Shown: positions 1-7,304 of the stretch, one piece after another
Numbering within the stretch: the first letter of the stretch is position 1
Layout: every line of letters starts with the position of its first letter
Source of the DNA: Robiginitomaculum sp.
GTDB lineage: Bacteria; Pseudomonadota; Alphaproteobacteria; Caulobacterales; Maricaulaceae
Length of the DNA: 14,859 bases
Direction: 5' to 3'
Assembly (NCBI GenBank): GCA_002732685.1
Contig: NVRS01000005.1
Location: forward strand, 28,199 to 43,057
Translations under genes and position numbers: made by a program
Notes under the pieces: generated by a model
The model's input: the letters and a program-made list of their open reading frames with translations, nothing else
Database searches by the model: none
What the model was told of the DNA's origin: nothing

Positions 1-256
1 CCGTTCGTGCTGCAATTTCATCAGCTTCATGATCTGCATCAAGCATATAGAGCACCGGATACCCATCCACGCTGTCTGGATCATAATTTTCCGGTAGATG
101 AACGACAATTTCTCTGGTTTCTTGCAAGATTTCAGGCTTGATGCTGAAATTATCCTGCTGTGCCGAGGCCTGTGCAAGGGTCGACGGGGCAGATACCACC
201 CAGGAAACCAGACAGAACAGAAATGTTTTTACAATTGATGTGTTGAATTTATGCAT
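1..256 (-). CDS. Secreted alpha/beta-hydrolase esterase, 5' part (runs off the window)
   Basis: Reading the minus strand from the ATG at 256-254 gives an open frame of 85 codons that continues past the left edge. Residues 1-30 look like a Sec signal peptide: a short basic start (MHKFNTSIVK), a hydrophobic core (TFLFCLVSWVVSA) and a likely cleavage region around STLAQA. The mature part contains REIVVHLPENYD followed by YPVLYMLDADHE. This is the first-strand pattern of the putative esterase family related to enterobactin and S-formylglutathione esterases (COG2819/esterase D type). The catalytic Ser, Asp and His would lie outside the window, so the substrate is unknown. The product is probably periplasmic. 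It is divergent from the operon, and its upstream region holds paired dyads. Family assignment is good; function is open. Confidence 0.72.
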   Translation of the reverse strand, partial: MHKFNTSIVKTFLFCLVSWVVSAPSTLAQASAQQDNFSIKPEILQETREIVVHLPENYDPDSVDGYPVLYMLDADHEADEIAART

Positions 257-291
257 TGTTCTCTCTTCTTTTAATGACGTTATCCCGTTAC

Positions 292-334
292 ACGACAATG
301 GTCGTTATGAAAGAAGGTTTACGATACATGTCGT
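292..334 (-). promoter_or_regulatory. Two matching ACGA-N6-TCGT dyads upstream of the esterase gene
   Basis: Positions 292-305 read ACGACAATGGTCGT and 321-334 read ACGATACATGTCGT. Both are ACGA-N6-TCGT inverted repeats of the same length, with centres 29 bp apart. The second extends to TTACGA...TCGTAA (319-336). They lie 36-80 bp upstream of the esterase start, where its promoter should be. Paired dyads of this form are typical operators for a dimeric repressor; BlaI/MecI-type or TetR-type proteins are candidates by general resemblance only. No regulator gene is in the window. Confidence 0.45.
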
Positions 335-500
335 AATTGTAAGAAATTGGTAAGAATAGGGACGATCCAGAACATGTACTTTGCTAAACCTTTCTGAGCT
401 AAGGTCTGCTTAAGGGGATAAGCCGTCATCAACCTAACCAGACTTAGAACCATAATGTTATTTATAACAACGGCTTAAAATTCATCCCAAATTTAAGCGT

Positions 501-526
501 AAAAAACATCATTTATTTTCAATGAT
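501..526 (-). terminator. Weak AT-rich intrinsic terminator after tRNA-Leu
   Basis: On the minus strand, 9 nt past the CCA end of the tRNA, ATCATT (526-521) and AATGAT (513-508) form a 6-bp stem around a 7-nt loop, followed by GTTTTTT (507-501). The stem is weak (A-T rich), but the T-run and position directly after the tRNA fit a Rho-independent terminator. Confidence 0.5.
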
Positions 527-534
527 TTAGAAAA

Positions 535-621
535 TGGTGCGGCCGAGAAGACTCGAACTTCCACGGGTGTTACCCCACAGCGACCTCAACGCTGCGCGTC
601 TACCAATTCCGCCACGGCCGC
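535..621 (-). tRNA. tRNA-Leu (anticodon GAG)
   Basis: The minus strand folds into a class II tRNA of 87 nt. The acceptor stem GCGGCCG pairs with CGGCCGC. The D arm is GCG/CGC with GG in the loop. The anticodon stem CAGCG/CGCTG holds the loop TTGAGGT, giving anticodon GAG. There is a long variable arm with a GGG/CCC stem and a T arm with loop TTCGAGT. Discriminator A and a genome-encoded CCA end it at 535. GAG reads CUC and CUU leucine codons. It is transcribed divergently from lipB; a GC-rich stretch just upstream of its 5' end is compatible with a stringently controlled stable-RNA promoter, but no clear -35/-10 pair was found. Confidence 0.97.
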
Positions 622-736
622 ACATTGAGGAAGCGCGGGCTTAGCAAAGTATTGGGTGGTTGCAAAGGAAAATATGTGAGTAGTGCGTATTTCCTTCAGA
701 CTTGATTTACGCGCACAAACCCGCCATTTGCTAAAC

Positions 737-1402
737 ATGAATAATGCTTCGACACTTTTTTCCAAAACCCCCGTGCAGTGGCAATCAAGCCAAGCGCCTG
801 TGCTATACCCCGACGCCGTGTCCACTATGGAAGACCGTGTTGCGGCTATTGCCTCCGGCAGTGGATCCGAGCTTGCCTGGATGCTTGAACACCCCGCACT
901 GTATACGGCAGGGACGAGTGCGAACCTGTCCGACTTGATCGAGCCAAACCGCTTTCCCGTGTTTAAAACCGGGCGGGGCGGACAGTACACTTATCACGGC
1001 CCGGGGCAGTTGGTTGGCTATTTCATGCTGGATCTTCGCAAGCGCGGACGTGACGTACGGGCTTTTGTGGCTGGGCTGGAGCAATTGGTGATTGATACCT
1101 TAGCAGATTTCGGAGTGGAGGCAGATCGCCGTTCTGGCCGTGTCGGGGTTTGGGTGAATATGCCGGACAACACCGAAGCCAAGATCGCCGCTATCGGCGT
1201 ACGCATTCGCAAGTGGGTTAGCTATCACGGCATTTCCGTCAATATAAATCCCGACCTGTCGCATTTTACCGGCATTGTCCCGTGCGGCATTAGCGAGCAC
1301 GGCGTCACCAGCCTTGCGGCACTCGGCATCGATGCGAGCATGCAAGATGTAGAAACTGCTCTAAAGAAAAACTTCGAAAAAACCTTTGGACCGATTGGCT
1401 AA
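737..1402 (+). CDS. lipB: Octanoyl-[ACP]:protein N-octanoyltransferase LipB
   Basis: LipB moves octanoyl from acyl carrier protein to a lysine of lipoate-dependent enzymes, the first step of lipoic acid synthesis in the cytoplasm. The family signature [12 protein letters not shown] is at residues 80-91. The catalytic lysine is K149 in KIAAIGVR, and the thioester-forming cysteine is C183 in [12 protein letters not shown]. Length (221 aa) is normal. I chose the ATG at 737 because homologues start near the VQWQ...PVLYPDAV segment. An in-frame GTG at 683, 18 codons upstream, has a purine-rich AAGGA about 12 nt before it and cannot be excluded; it would add [18 protein letters not shown], which does not resemble the family. 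No terminator follows directly, so transcription may run on into the ilv leader. Confidence 0.95.
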   Translation: MNNASTLFSKTPVQWQSSQAPVLYPDAVSTMEDRVAAIASGSGSELAWMLEHPALYTAGTSANLSDLIEPNRFPVFKTGRGGQYTYHGPGQLVGYFMLDLRKRGRDVRAFVAGLEQLVIDTLADFGVEADRRSGRVGVWVNMPDNTEAKIAAIGVRIRKWVSYHGISVNINPDLSHFTGIVPCGISEHGVTSLAALGIDASMQDVETALKKNFEKTFGPIG

Positions 1403-1582
1403 GTTTTGATCACAAGCAAAGGCCACCGTTTTAATGTACAAAATAAAACTGCTTCTCTAGATGCAAATACATAAATTTTCTCCCTAACGCGTTAACAATA
1501 GAATTATTAACCTCATAAACATCGCAATTAAGCACATATTTTCTTTTCAGAAGAATAATGCCCCATTCACGCAATTTATTGC

Positions 1583-1611
1583 TTGTCACGAAAGCCTAGT
1601 TTGCGTACAAG
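1583..1611 (+). promoter_or_regulatory. Candidate promoter for the ilv leader
   Basis: TTGTCA (1583-1588) and TACAAG (1606-1611) are separated by 17 bp and resemble -35 and -10 hexamers (5/6 and 4/6 matches). Initiation near 1618 would place a start codon at 1634 close to the RNA end. The inverted pair GCTTGT (1581-1586) / ACAAGC (1607-1612) overlies both hexamers and could be an operator. Both readings are inference from sequence alone. Confidence 0.3.
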
Positions 1612-1633
1612 CTTCTGGAGATTAAACAGAGTA

Positions 1634-1783
1634 ATGATGATGAAACTGCAAACTATAGCTAAAACTAGAACCATGACTGTCGCCCAGTCAGATTCCAGTA
1701 AACCAGCAGTGTTAAACACCTTGGTGCTCCTAGTGGGCCTTTTGGTGCTGATTATTGGCATAAAAATTATAAGCGGGTTTTAG
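1634..1783 (+). CDS. Candidate Leu/Val/Ile-rich leader peptide of the ilv-leu operon
   Basis: The ORF encodes 49 residues starting MMMKLQ. Residues from about 27 to 47 contain 7 Leu, 4 Val and 5 Ile in 21 positions (AVLNTLVLLVGLLVLIIGI then KII). They include codons often rare in bacteria (CTA for Leu, two ATA for Ile). It stops 23 nt before a strong terminator and lies 244 nt ahead of ilvD, the position and composition of BCAA leader peptides such as E. coli IlvL. The last codons (AGC GGG T) can pair with the terminator's left arm, giving a mutually exclusive antiterminator. A GGAG at 1617-1620 is somewhat far (13 nt) from the first ATG; in-frame ATGs at 1637, 1640 and 1673 are other possible starts. 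The hydrophobic run could also be read as one membrane helix, so a small membrane protein is the alternative. Confidence 0.6.
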   Translation: MMMKLQTIAKTRTMTVAQSDSSKPAVLNTLVLLVGLLVLIIGIKIISGF

Positions 1784-1813
1784 AATTTAAACATAGATTT
1801 TTAAGCACCCGCT
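1772..1813 (+). promoter_or_regulatory. Candidate antiterminator stem of the ilv attenuator
   Basis: AGCGGGT (1772-1778), the last sense codons of the leader ORF, is a perfect complement of ACCCGCT (1807-1813), the left arm of the terminator. The 7-bp GC-rich stem with a 28-nt loop excludes terminator formation. A ribosome stalled upstream at the Leu/Val codons would leave AGCGGGT free. One that reaches the stop codon at 1781-1783 would cover it and allow termination. Confidence 0.6.
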
Positions 1814-1837
1814 CCCACCAAGAGCGGGTTTTTTTTT
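1807..1837 (+). terminator. Intrinsic terminator (attenuator) of the ilv leader
   Basis: ACCCGCTC (1807-1814) and GAGCGGGT (1822-1829) form a perfect 8-bp GC-rich stem with a 7-nt loop, running into nine T residues (1829-1837). It is directional: the other strand has no T-run after the stem. No full-size gene lies between lipB (400 nt upstream) and this site, while ilvD begins 190 nt downstream. That fits a conditional terminator better than a simple end to lipB transcription. Confidence 0.9.
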
Positions 1838-1850
1838 GCGCGAAATGTCC

Positions 1851-1873
1851 GCAAATGATTGTCAATCATTTGC
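1851..1873 (+). repeat. 23-bp palindrome in the ilvD leader
   Basis: Arms GCAAATGATTG (1851-1861) and CAATCATTTGC (1863-1873) are perfect reverse complements around a single T. It starts 13 bp after the attenuator T-run and has no T-run of its own, so it is not an intrinsic terminator. It could be a protein-binding dyad (ATGAT/ATCAT half-sites are seen in Fur-like boxes) or an RNA hairpin in the read-through leader. Confidence 0.6.
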
Positions 1874-1930
1874 AATGAAGCGGTGAACGAACGAAGAGAG
1901 TAAAGGTCATTGGGCCATCGGAGAGAAAGA

Positions 1931-2019
1931 AGACAAGAGGCGCGGCGTGAGCGCAGCAAACGACAGGGAAAGCAGACAAGACAAGAGGCGCGGCGTGAGC
2001 GCAGCGAACGACAGGGAAA
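1931..2019 (+). repeat. Two direct repeats of 41 bp, 48-bp period, before ilvD
   Basis: The 41-bp unit at 1931-1971 recurs at 1979-2019 with a single A-to-G difference; both contain the core GCGCGGCGTGAGCGCAGC. The second copy ends in the AGGGAA that serves as the ilvD ribosome-binding site, so the repeat probably arose by tandem duplication of the ilvD upstream flank. No open frame with a start uses it on the plus strand. Confidence 0.85.
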
Positions 2020-2027
2020 AATAAAAA

Positions 2028-3704
2028 ATGAGTAAAAACAGTGATGCCATATTAAAAGGAAGTGCTCGTGCACCTGCCCGTGCCATGATGCGGGCAGCGG
2101 GCATGACCTCAGAGGATTTTGACAAGCCTGTGATTGCCGTGTTCAACACATGGACCAATATGGGGCCGTGCAATATGGATTTGGATAAGTTGGCAGTACC
2201 TGTGCGCGCAGGTATCCGTGCAAGCGGTGGTTTCCCTGTGGACTTTAATGCCATCGCTATTTCAGACGGTATTACTATGGGCAGCGAGGGCATGCGCGCT
2301 AGTTTAATGTCGCGCGAAGTGATCGCTGACAGTATCGAGCTAGCCGTACGCGGGCATTCTCTAGACGGCGTTATCGTCTTGGTGGCTTGCGATAAAACCA
2401 TTCCAGCGGCAGCTATGGCGTTGGCGCGAATGAATATTCCGGGGGTCGTGCTTTACGGTGGCTCTATCAAACCGGGACATCACAATGGCAAAGATTTGTC
2501 TGTGCAAGATGTATTTGAAGCCGTTGGCGCTCATGCAGCGCACATTATCGACGACGACGAATTAGAACAAATTGAGAAAGCCGCTTGCCCTGGGGCTGGC
2601 GCATGTGGTGGTCAGTTTACTGCCAACTCTATGGCCATGGCTATGACGTTTTTAGGGCTGTCTCCTATGGGCGTCAATGATGTGCCAGCGACCGTAGACG
2701 CCAAAAACGATACTGCGTTTAAGTGCGGGGAAATTCTAATGGACGCTGTGCGCGACAACCGTTTGCCGCGCGACATGATCTGCGAAGCAAGCTTGCGCAA
2801 TGCCGTTACAGCTATGACGGCCACGGCGGCGTCGACCAATGCTATCCTGCACTTGCTGGCTATAGCCCGCGAAGCAGGTGTTGAATTTGATATTGATGTG
2901 TTCGACGAAATTTCCCGCACCACACCGGTTATCGGTGATTTGAAGCCCGGCGGGCAATATATGGCTTTTGATTTATACGAAGCCGGTGGTTCGGCCTTGG
3001 TCGGTAAACGCTTAAAAGACGATGGCCGCCTAAACGATGCGCCGACCATTACCGGACGCACTATGTTCCAAGAAGTAGGCGGCGCAGTTGAAGCGAAAGG
3101 GCAAAAAGTCGTGCGGACATTTTCAGACCCGGTTAAGACGCGCGGTGGCTACGGTATTCTCTACGGCGATATGGCGCCCGAGGGCTGTGTCGCGAAGTTA
3201 GCAGGTCACGGCGATTTACAATTCTCAGGCCCGGCACGAGTTTTTGAAAGCGAGGAAGAATGTTTCGCAGTGGTTGAGAAGAGCGGCATTAACAAAGGTG
3301 ATGTTATCATCATCAGAAACGAAGGCCCGGCGGGCGGCCCCGGCATGCGCGAAATGCTCGCGGTCACTGCCGCCTTGGTTGGTCAAGAACTGATCGACCA
3401 TGTGGCACTGATTACAGACGGACGGTTTTCAGGCGCCTCCTACGGTTTCGTCATAGGCCATGTTGCCCCCGAAGCGGCCCACGGAGGGCCTATTGCCTTT
3501 ATCAAAGACGGCGACATGATTTCTATCGATGTGGAAACCCGCGAGATTAATGTAGCGGCTGACCTGAAGTCCCGCGCCGTAGGTTGGACACCGCCTGCAC
3601 CCAAATACCCGACCGGGGCTTATGCCAAATACGCAGCCCTAGTTGGATCCGCCTCTAAAGGCGCACTGACCAGTTTTCCGTTTTCAGGGGAGACCAAAAA
3701 GTGA
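2028..3704 (+). CDS. ilvD: Dihydroxy-acid dehydratase
   Basis: IlvD dehydrates 2,3-dihydroxy-isovalerate and 2,3-dihydroxy-3-methylvalerate to the 2-oxo acids that precede valine and isoleucine. The 558-residue length and spacing match the short class (as in mycobacteria and plants), usually a [2Fe-2S] enzyme, rather than the about 616-aa E. coli form. Cluster ligands are seen as C48 (MGPCNMD), C121 (VACDKTIPA) and C193 ([14 protein letters not shown]). K123 of the CDK motif is the lysine normally carbamylated to hold Mg, with D80 and D122 as further metal ligands. The GRFSG segment near residue 465 carries the catalytic-base serine. AGGG at 2013-2016 is the likely ribosome-binding site for the ATG at 2028. 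It is the first enzyme gene after the attenuator; a 181-bp structured gap follows. Confidence 0.97.
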   Translation: MSKNSDAILKGSARAPARAMMRAAGMTSEDFDKPVIAVFNTWTNMGPCNMDLDKLAVPVRAGIRASGGFPVDFNAIAISDGITMGSEGMRASLMSREVIADSIELAVRGHSLDGVIVLVACDKTIPAAAMALARMNIPGVVLYGGSIKPGHHNGKDLSVQDVFEAVGAHAAHIIDDDELEQIEKAACPGAGACGGQFTANSMAMAMTFLGLSPMGVNDVPATVDAKNDTAFKCGEILMDAVRDNRLPRDMICEASLRNAVTAMTATAASTNAILHLLAIAREAGVEFDIDVFDEISRTTPVIGDLKPGGQYMAFDLYEAGGSALVGKRLKDDGRLNDAPTITGRTMFQEVGGAVEAKGQKVVRTFSDPVKTRGGYGILYGDMAPEGCVAKLAGHGDLQFSGPARVFESEEECFAVVEKSGINKGDVIIIRNEGPAGGPGMREMLAVTAALVGQELIDHVALITDGRFSGASYGFVIGHVAPEAAHGGPIAFIKDGDMISIDVETREINVAADLKSRAVGWTPPAPKYPTGAYAKYAALVGSASKGALTSFPFSGETKK

Positions 3705-3741
3705 TGATAATAAACGCACAGATAACCGAGCAAAGCGAGGC

Positions 3742-3759
3742 TCCCGGCCTTCGCCGGGA
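3742..3759. repeat. CCCGGC hairpin in the ilvD-ilvC gap (REP-like)
   Basis: TCCCGGC and GCCGGGA form a perfect 7-bp stem around CTTC. The flanks (CTCCCGGC..GCCGGGATGA) resemble the widespread intergenic palindromes found in many proteobacterial genomes. There is no T-run, so it is not an ordinary terminator. Related stems occur at 7199-7283. Confidence 0.65.
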
Positions 3760-3784
3760 TGAGCGGAAGAGGGTGTCTGCCCGT

Positions 3785-3800
3785 CGGCGCTTGTGCGCCG
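3785..3800. repeat. CGGCGC/GCGCCG hairpin in the ilvD-ilvC gap
   Basis: CGGCGC-TTGT-GCGCCG is a perfect 6-bp GC-only stem 25 bp after the CCCGGC hairpin. With its neighbour it gives the 181-bp gap strong RNA structure, which could affect mRNA processing or stability between ilvD and ilvC. No T-run follows. Confidence 0.5.
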
Positions 3801-3867
3801 CGCCCGCGCAGCGTTCGTGGCAAAGCCCCGTTAGCGTGAGCGATATAAAACATTTTCCATTTTCTAA

Positions 3868-4922
<1,055 letters not shown>

Positions 4923-4923
<1 letters not shown>

Positions 4924-6614
4924 TGGCCGAACCAAGCAAACATGAAGCAAAATCAGGTGCGCAGCTCTTGCTCGACAGCCTGAAAGAACAAGGTGTTGAA
5001 ATCATCTTCGGTTATCCAGGCGGCGCGATAATGCCTGTCTATGATGTATTGCCGGGCAGTGGTCTGAAACATATTCTTGGTCGCCACGAACAAGGTTGTG
5101 CCATGGCCGCTATCGGTTATGCGCGAGCGACAGGTAAAACCGGAACATGTATGGTCACCTCTGGCCCCGGCGCGACCAATCTTGTAACCGGTATCGCCGA
5201 AGCATATTTGGATAGCGTACCAGTGGTCTTTATCACTGGACAAGTGCCGTCCGACCTAATGGGTACAGATGCGTTCCAAGAGGTCGATATTTTCGGCATC
5301 ACTCTGCCCGTAGTTAAACATAGCTATATTGTGCGCGACCCGGCCGATATTCCGGGCATGGTCGAAGAAGCCTATTACATTGCCCGTGAAGGGCGCCCCG
5401 GCCCCGTGCTAATCGATTTACCCAAAGACGTTGCTAACGCGACAACAACGGAGCGTCACCGCTGGCGCCCTTATCCCAAAGTCAAACCTGAAATGGGTTC
5501 TTCCGAACACATTAAAATCTGTGAAGACATGATCCGCGCCGCCAAAAAACCACTGTTCTATATTGGCGGCGGCATTGCTCAAGGCGACGGCGTGCAAGAG
5601 TTACGCGCTCTTGTTGAACGTACAGAAATTCCTGTTGTGTCGACCCTGAAAGGCCTCGGCGCGCTACCGTCCGACCATCCGCATTTCTTAGGCATGCTCG
5701 GGATGCACGGATTGAAAGCGGCCAATTTTGCCGTGCAAGAAGCTGATCTGTTGATTGTTGCAGGCGCACGGTTTGATGACCGGGCTACGGGTAAGCTCGA
5801 CACTTTTGCACCCAAGGCAAAAATCATCCATATGGATATCGACATTGCGGAGATCAATAAACTCCGCAAAGCGGATATTTGGCTTGAGGGCTCGCTCAAG
5901 AAAAACCTTGCAGCCCTTAATCCCGGTAAGTCCAGCGCAGATGACTGGCGGGAATTGTGCTATGGTCGCCGCACGGAATTTGCGATTGATTATGACGCTG
6001 GTCAAAACAATGTAGAGGGCGACGGCGTTTACGCGCCTAAACTCTTGCACGATTTGACCCGCCGTGCGCCTGAAAATGCTATCATCACTTGCGATGTGGG
6101 GCAGCACCAGATGTGGACGGCGCAACATTGTTATTTTGACGACCCGAAAGACCACATTACATCAGGCGGTCTTGGCACTATGGGCTTCGGCGTGCCTGCT
6201 GGATTGGGCGCACAACTCGGATGCCCTAACCGTACTGTAATCACCGTATCGGGCGATGGGTCTATCATGATGAACATCCAAGAGTTGGCGACCTTGAACC
6301 GTTACCAAATTCCGCTGAAAATTGTGCTGCTGGATAACGGCGTACTCGGCATGGTGCGACAATGGCAAGAAGTGTTCTTTGATGAAAACTATTCAGAGGT
6401 CGACCTTTACGACAATCCCGACTTCGCCGCCGTAGCCAGAGCCTTTCAAATCGATGCGTTCACAGTCACAAAACGCAGTGAGGTCGATGCAGGTATAGAC
6501 AAGCTCCTAGCCGCTAAAAAACCAATCCTGATGCACGTAAAAATAAGCGCAAGTGAAAACGTCTGGCCATTAGTGCCGCCAGGGCGGTCTAACGCAGATA
6601 TGATGGAGAGATGA
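4923..6614 (+). CDS. ilvG: Acetolactate synthase, large catalytic subunit (IlvG/isozyme II-like)
   Basis: This ThDP-, FAD- and Mg-dependent enzyme condenses pyruvate with pyruvate or 2-oxobutanoate, the committed step to valine, leucine and isoleucine. The 563 residues show the N-terminal ThDP-activating glutamate E56 (GRHEQG), a central FAD-binding domain with GARFDDRATGKL (281-292), and the C-terminal ThDP/Mg motif GDGS (444-447) to N472. The substrate-channel segment LGMVRQWQ is at 475-482. Several stretches (TLKGLGA, GMLGMHG, AANFAVQE, and the C-terminal ENVWPLVPPG) match what I recall of E. coli IlvG more than IlvB or IlvI. This agrees with the IlvM-sized partner encoded downstream. Translation is likely coupled to ilvC, since no clear ribosome-binding site precedes the TGATG junction. 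Calling it ilvB would also be acceptable. Confidence 0.93.
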
Positions 6615-6615
6615 G

Positions 6616-6864
6616 ATGTGGCTTAGAACATTACTTTACATAACATCAGGTGTTTTGATCATACAGTTTATTGGCTGGACGCTTGTAGACTTGCGCGGCA
6701 CGGCCTTAATGACTTGGGGTTCAAACTCGCCTTTGAAAAACCTTTGGAATGTAGTCACAGCTCTTACAAATTCTTTTTATATTCTAGCGCCAGCGCTCCT
6801 ATGCCTGCTTGGAGGCCATGTTGCAGATGTGGTGCAAACAATGAAAAATAAAGGTAAAAAATGA
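6616..6864 (+). CDS. Small two-helix membrane protein between the acetolactate synthase genes
   Basis: I do not recognise this 82-residue protein. It has two hydrophobic segments, about residues 5-24 (LLYITSGVLIIQFIGWTLV) and 53-72 (FYILAPALLCLLGGHVADVV), separated by a polar, Trp- and Asn-containing loop, and ends in a basic tail (KNKGKK). An inner-membrane hairpin is the likely topology. It starts 1 nt after the ilvG stop, with GGAG at 6605-6608 as ribosome-binding site, and its TGA overlaps the ilvM ATG (ATGA). It is thus tightly built into the operon, which argues for a real gene. A role linked to acetolactate synthase or to BCAA transport is only a guess from position. Confidence 0.75.
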   Translation: MWLRTLLYITSGVLIIQFIGWTLVDLRGTALMTWGSNSPLKNLWNVVTALTNSFYILAPALLCLLGGHVADVVQTMKNKGKK

Positions 6865-7166
6865 CTGAACTACAAGCTGATAAGACCTTTGAACGATCCG
6901 GGGTTGCTGGGAAACTCAAGATTGTTTTGCATGATGTTTCAGGGACGCTCCTTCGAACCCTCGGCACGATTGAGCGCCGTGGTTACGATTACCGTGATGT
7001 TCATTGTACCCAAAGGGTGGACGGCGATTTCGACTTGCTTGTCGCTATCGAAGACCTCGGTGGGCCGCGCAACCTTGATACGCTCTGCAAGCAATTGGAG
7101 CGACTGTATAACGTAGTTTCGGCGGAGAAAATTGGACGTAGATCGCGGGCCGAATGGGCATCGTGA
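6861..7166 (+). CDS. ilvM: Acetolactate synthase small subunit, short IlvM-like ACT protein
   Basis: The small subunit activates the catalytic subunit and, in many bacteria, binds valine for feedback inhibition. This product has 101 residues. One ACT-type fold spans about 19-91 (LKIVLHDVSGTLLRTLGTIERRG, then FDLLVAIEDLG, then LCKQLERLYNVVSAEKI). It lacks the C-terminal domain of the usual 160-180 aa IlvN/IlvH proteins and fits the size of E. coli IlvM, the partner of IlvG. The typical PGVL of IlvH is replaced by SGTL. AAGG at 6851-6854, 6 nt ahead, is the ribosome-binding site; the start overlaps the upstream small gene by 4 nt. Whether it confers valine sensitivity cannot be read from sequence. 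Confidence 0.83.
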   Translation: MTELQADKTFERSGVAGKLKIVLHDVSGTLLRTLGTIERRGYDYRDVHCTQRVDGDFDLLVAIEDLGGPRNLDTLCKQLERLYNVVSAEKIGRRSRAEWAS

Positions 7167-7198
7167 TGAATAACATAAAATACAAACATAATATTTCA

Positions 7199-7283
7199 GG
7201 TCCCGGCCTTTGAGCCGGGGTCCAGTTTGGGGATACGCCTTTTAACGAACCCATTCTGGGTCCCGGGTCTGCGCCCGGGAACC
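7199..7283. repeat. Pair of inverted CCCGGC/CCCGGG hairpins (REPIN-like) in the ilvM-leuA gap
   Basis: The first hairpin has CCCGGC (7202-7207) pairing GCCGGG (7214-7219), extended by weaker pairs to 7199-7222. The second has TCCCGGG (7261-7267) pairing CCCGGGA (7274-7280). Read on the opposite strand, the first starts CTGGACCCCGG, resembling the start of the second, CTGGGTCCCGG (7256-7266). The two therefore form a head-to-head pair about 38 bp apart, as in REPIN or BIME units. Neither has a T-run. Confidence 0.6.
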
Positions 7284-7304
7284 TAAACAAGAGAAAACAG
7301 TAAA

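Noticed and set aside
138..353. Plus-strand ORF of 71 codons at the left end.
   Set aside because: It lies antisense to the esterase signal-peptide region and its promoter dyads and has no recognisable features. The minus-strand frame is clearly the coding one.
683..736. Upstream GTG start for lipB.
   Set aside because: The extra 18 residues do not resemble LipB N-termini. A purine-rich AAGGA about 12 nt before it leaves it possible, as noted in the lipB entry.
1576..1719. Minus-strand small ORF with one membrane helix, a GTG start at 1719, an AGGAG ribosome-binding-like site 7 nt ahead and a TATAAT at 1771-1766.
   Set aside because: It is the exact antisense of the leader ORF, so its hydrophobicity may be incidental, and its AGGAG is the complement of the CTC CTA leucine codons. 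The -35 is poor and no terminator follows. The plus-strand terminator and antiterminator pairing favour the leader peptide. It is still the main rival reading of this segment.
1931..2019. The tandem repeat as a CRISPR array.
   Set aside because: Only two copies, a 7-bp spacer, and no cas genes in the window.
1838..2027. T-box or other amino-acid riboswitch ahead of ilvD.
   Set aside because: No T-box sequence (TGGN antisequence bulge with conserved AGGGTGG-like element) or other known aptamer core was recognised. The leader ORF and terminator explain control more simply.
1801..2401. Minus-strand Arg/Cys/Ser-rich ORFs over the repeat and the ilvD start.
   Set aside because: Their repeated peptide comes from the 48-bp DNA repeat, and they overlap ilvD antisense with no recognisable domain.
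3742..3800. GC-rich hairpins after ilvD as an intrinsic terminator.
   Set aside because: No T-run follows either stem, so they are listed as structured repeats instead.
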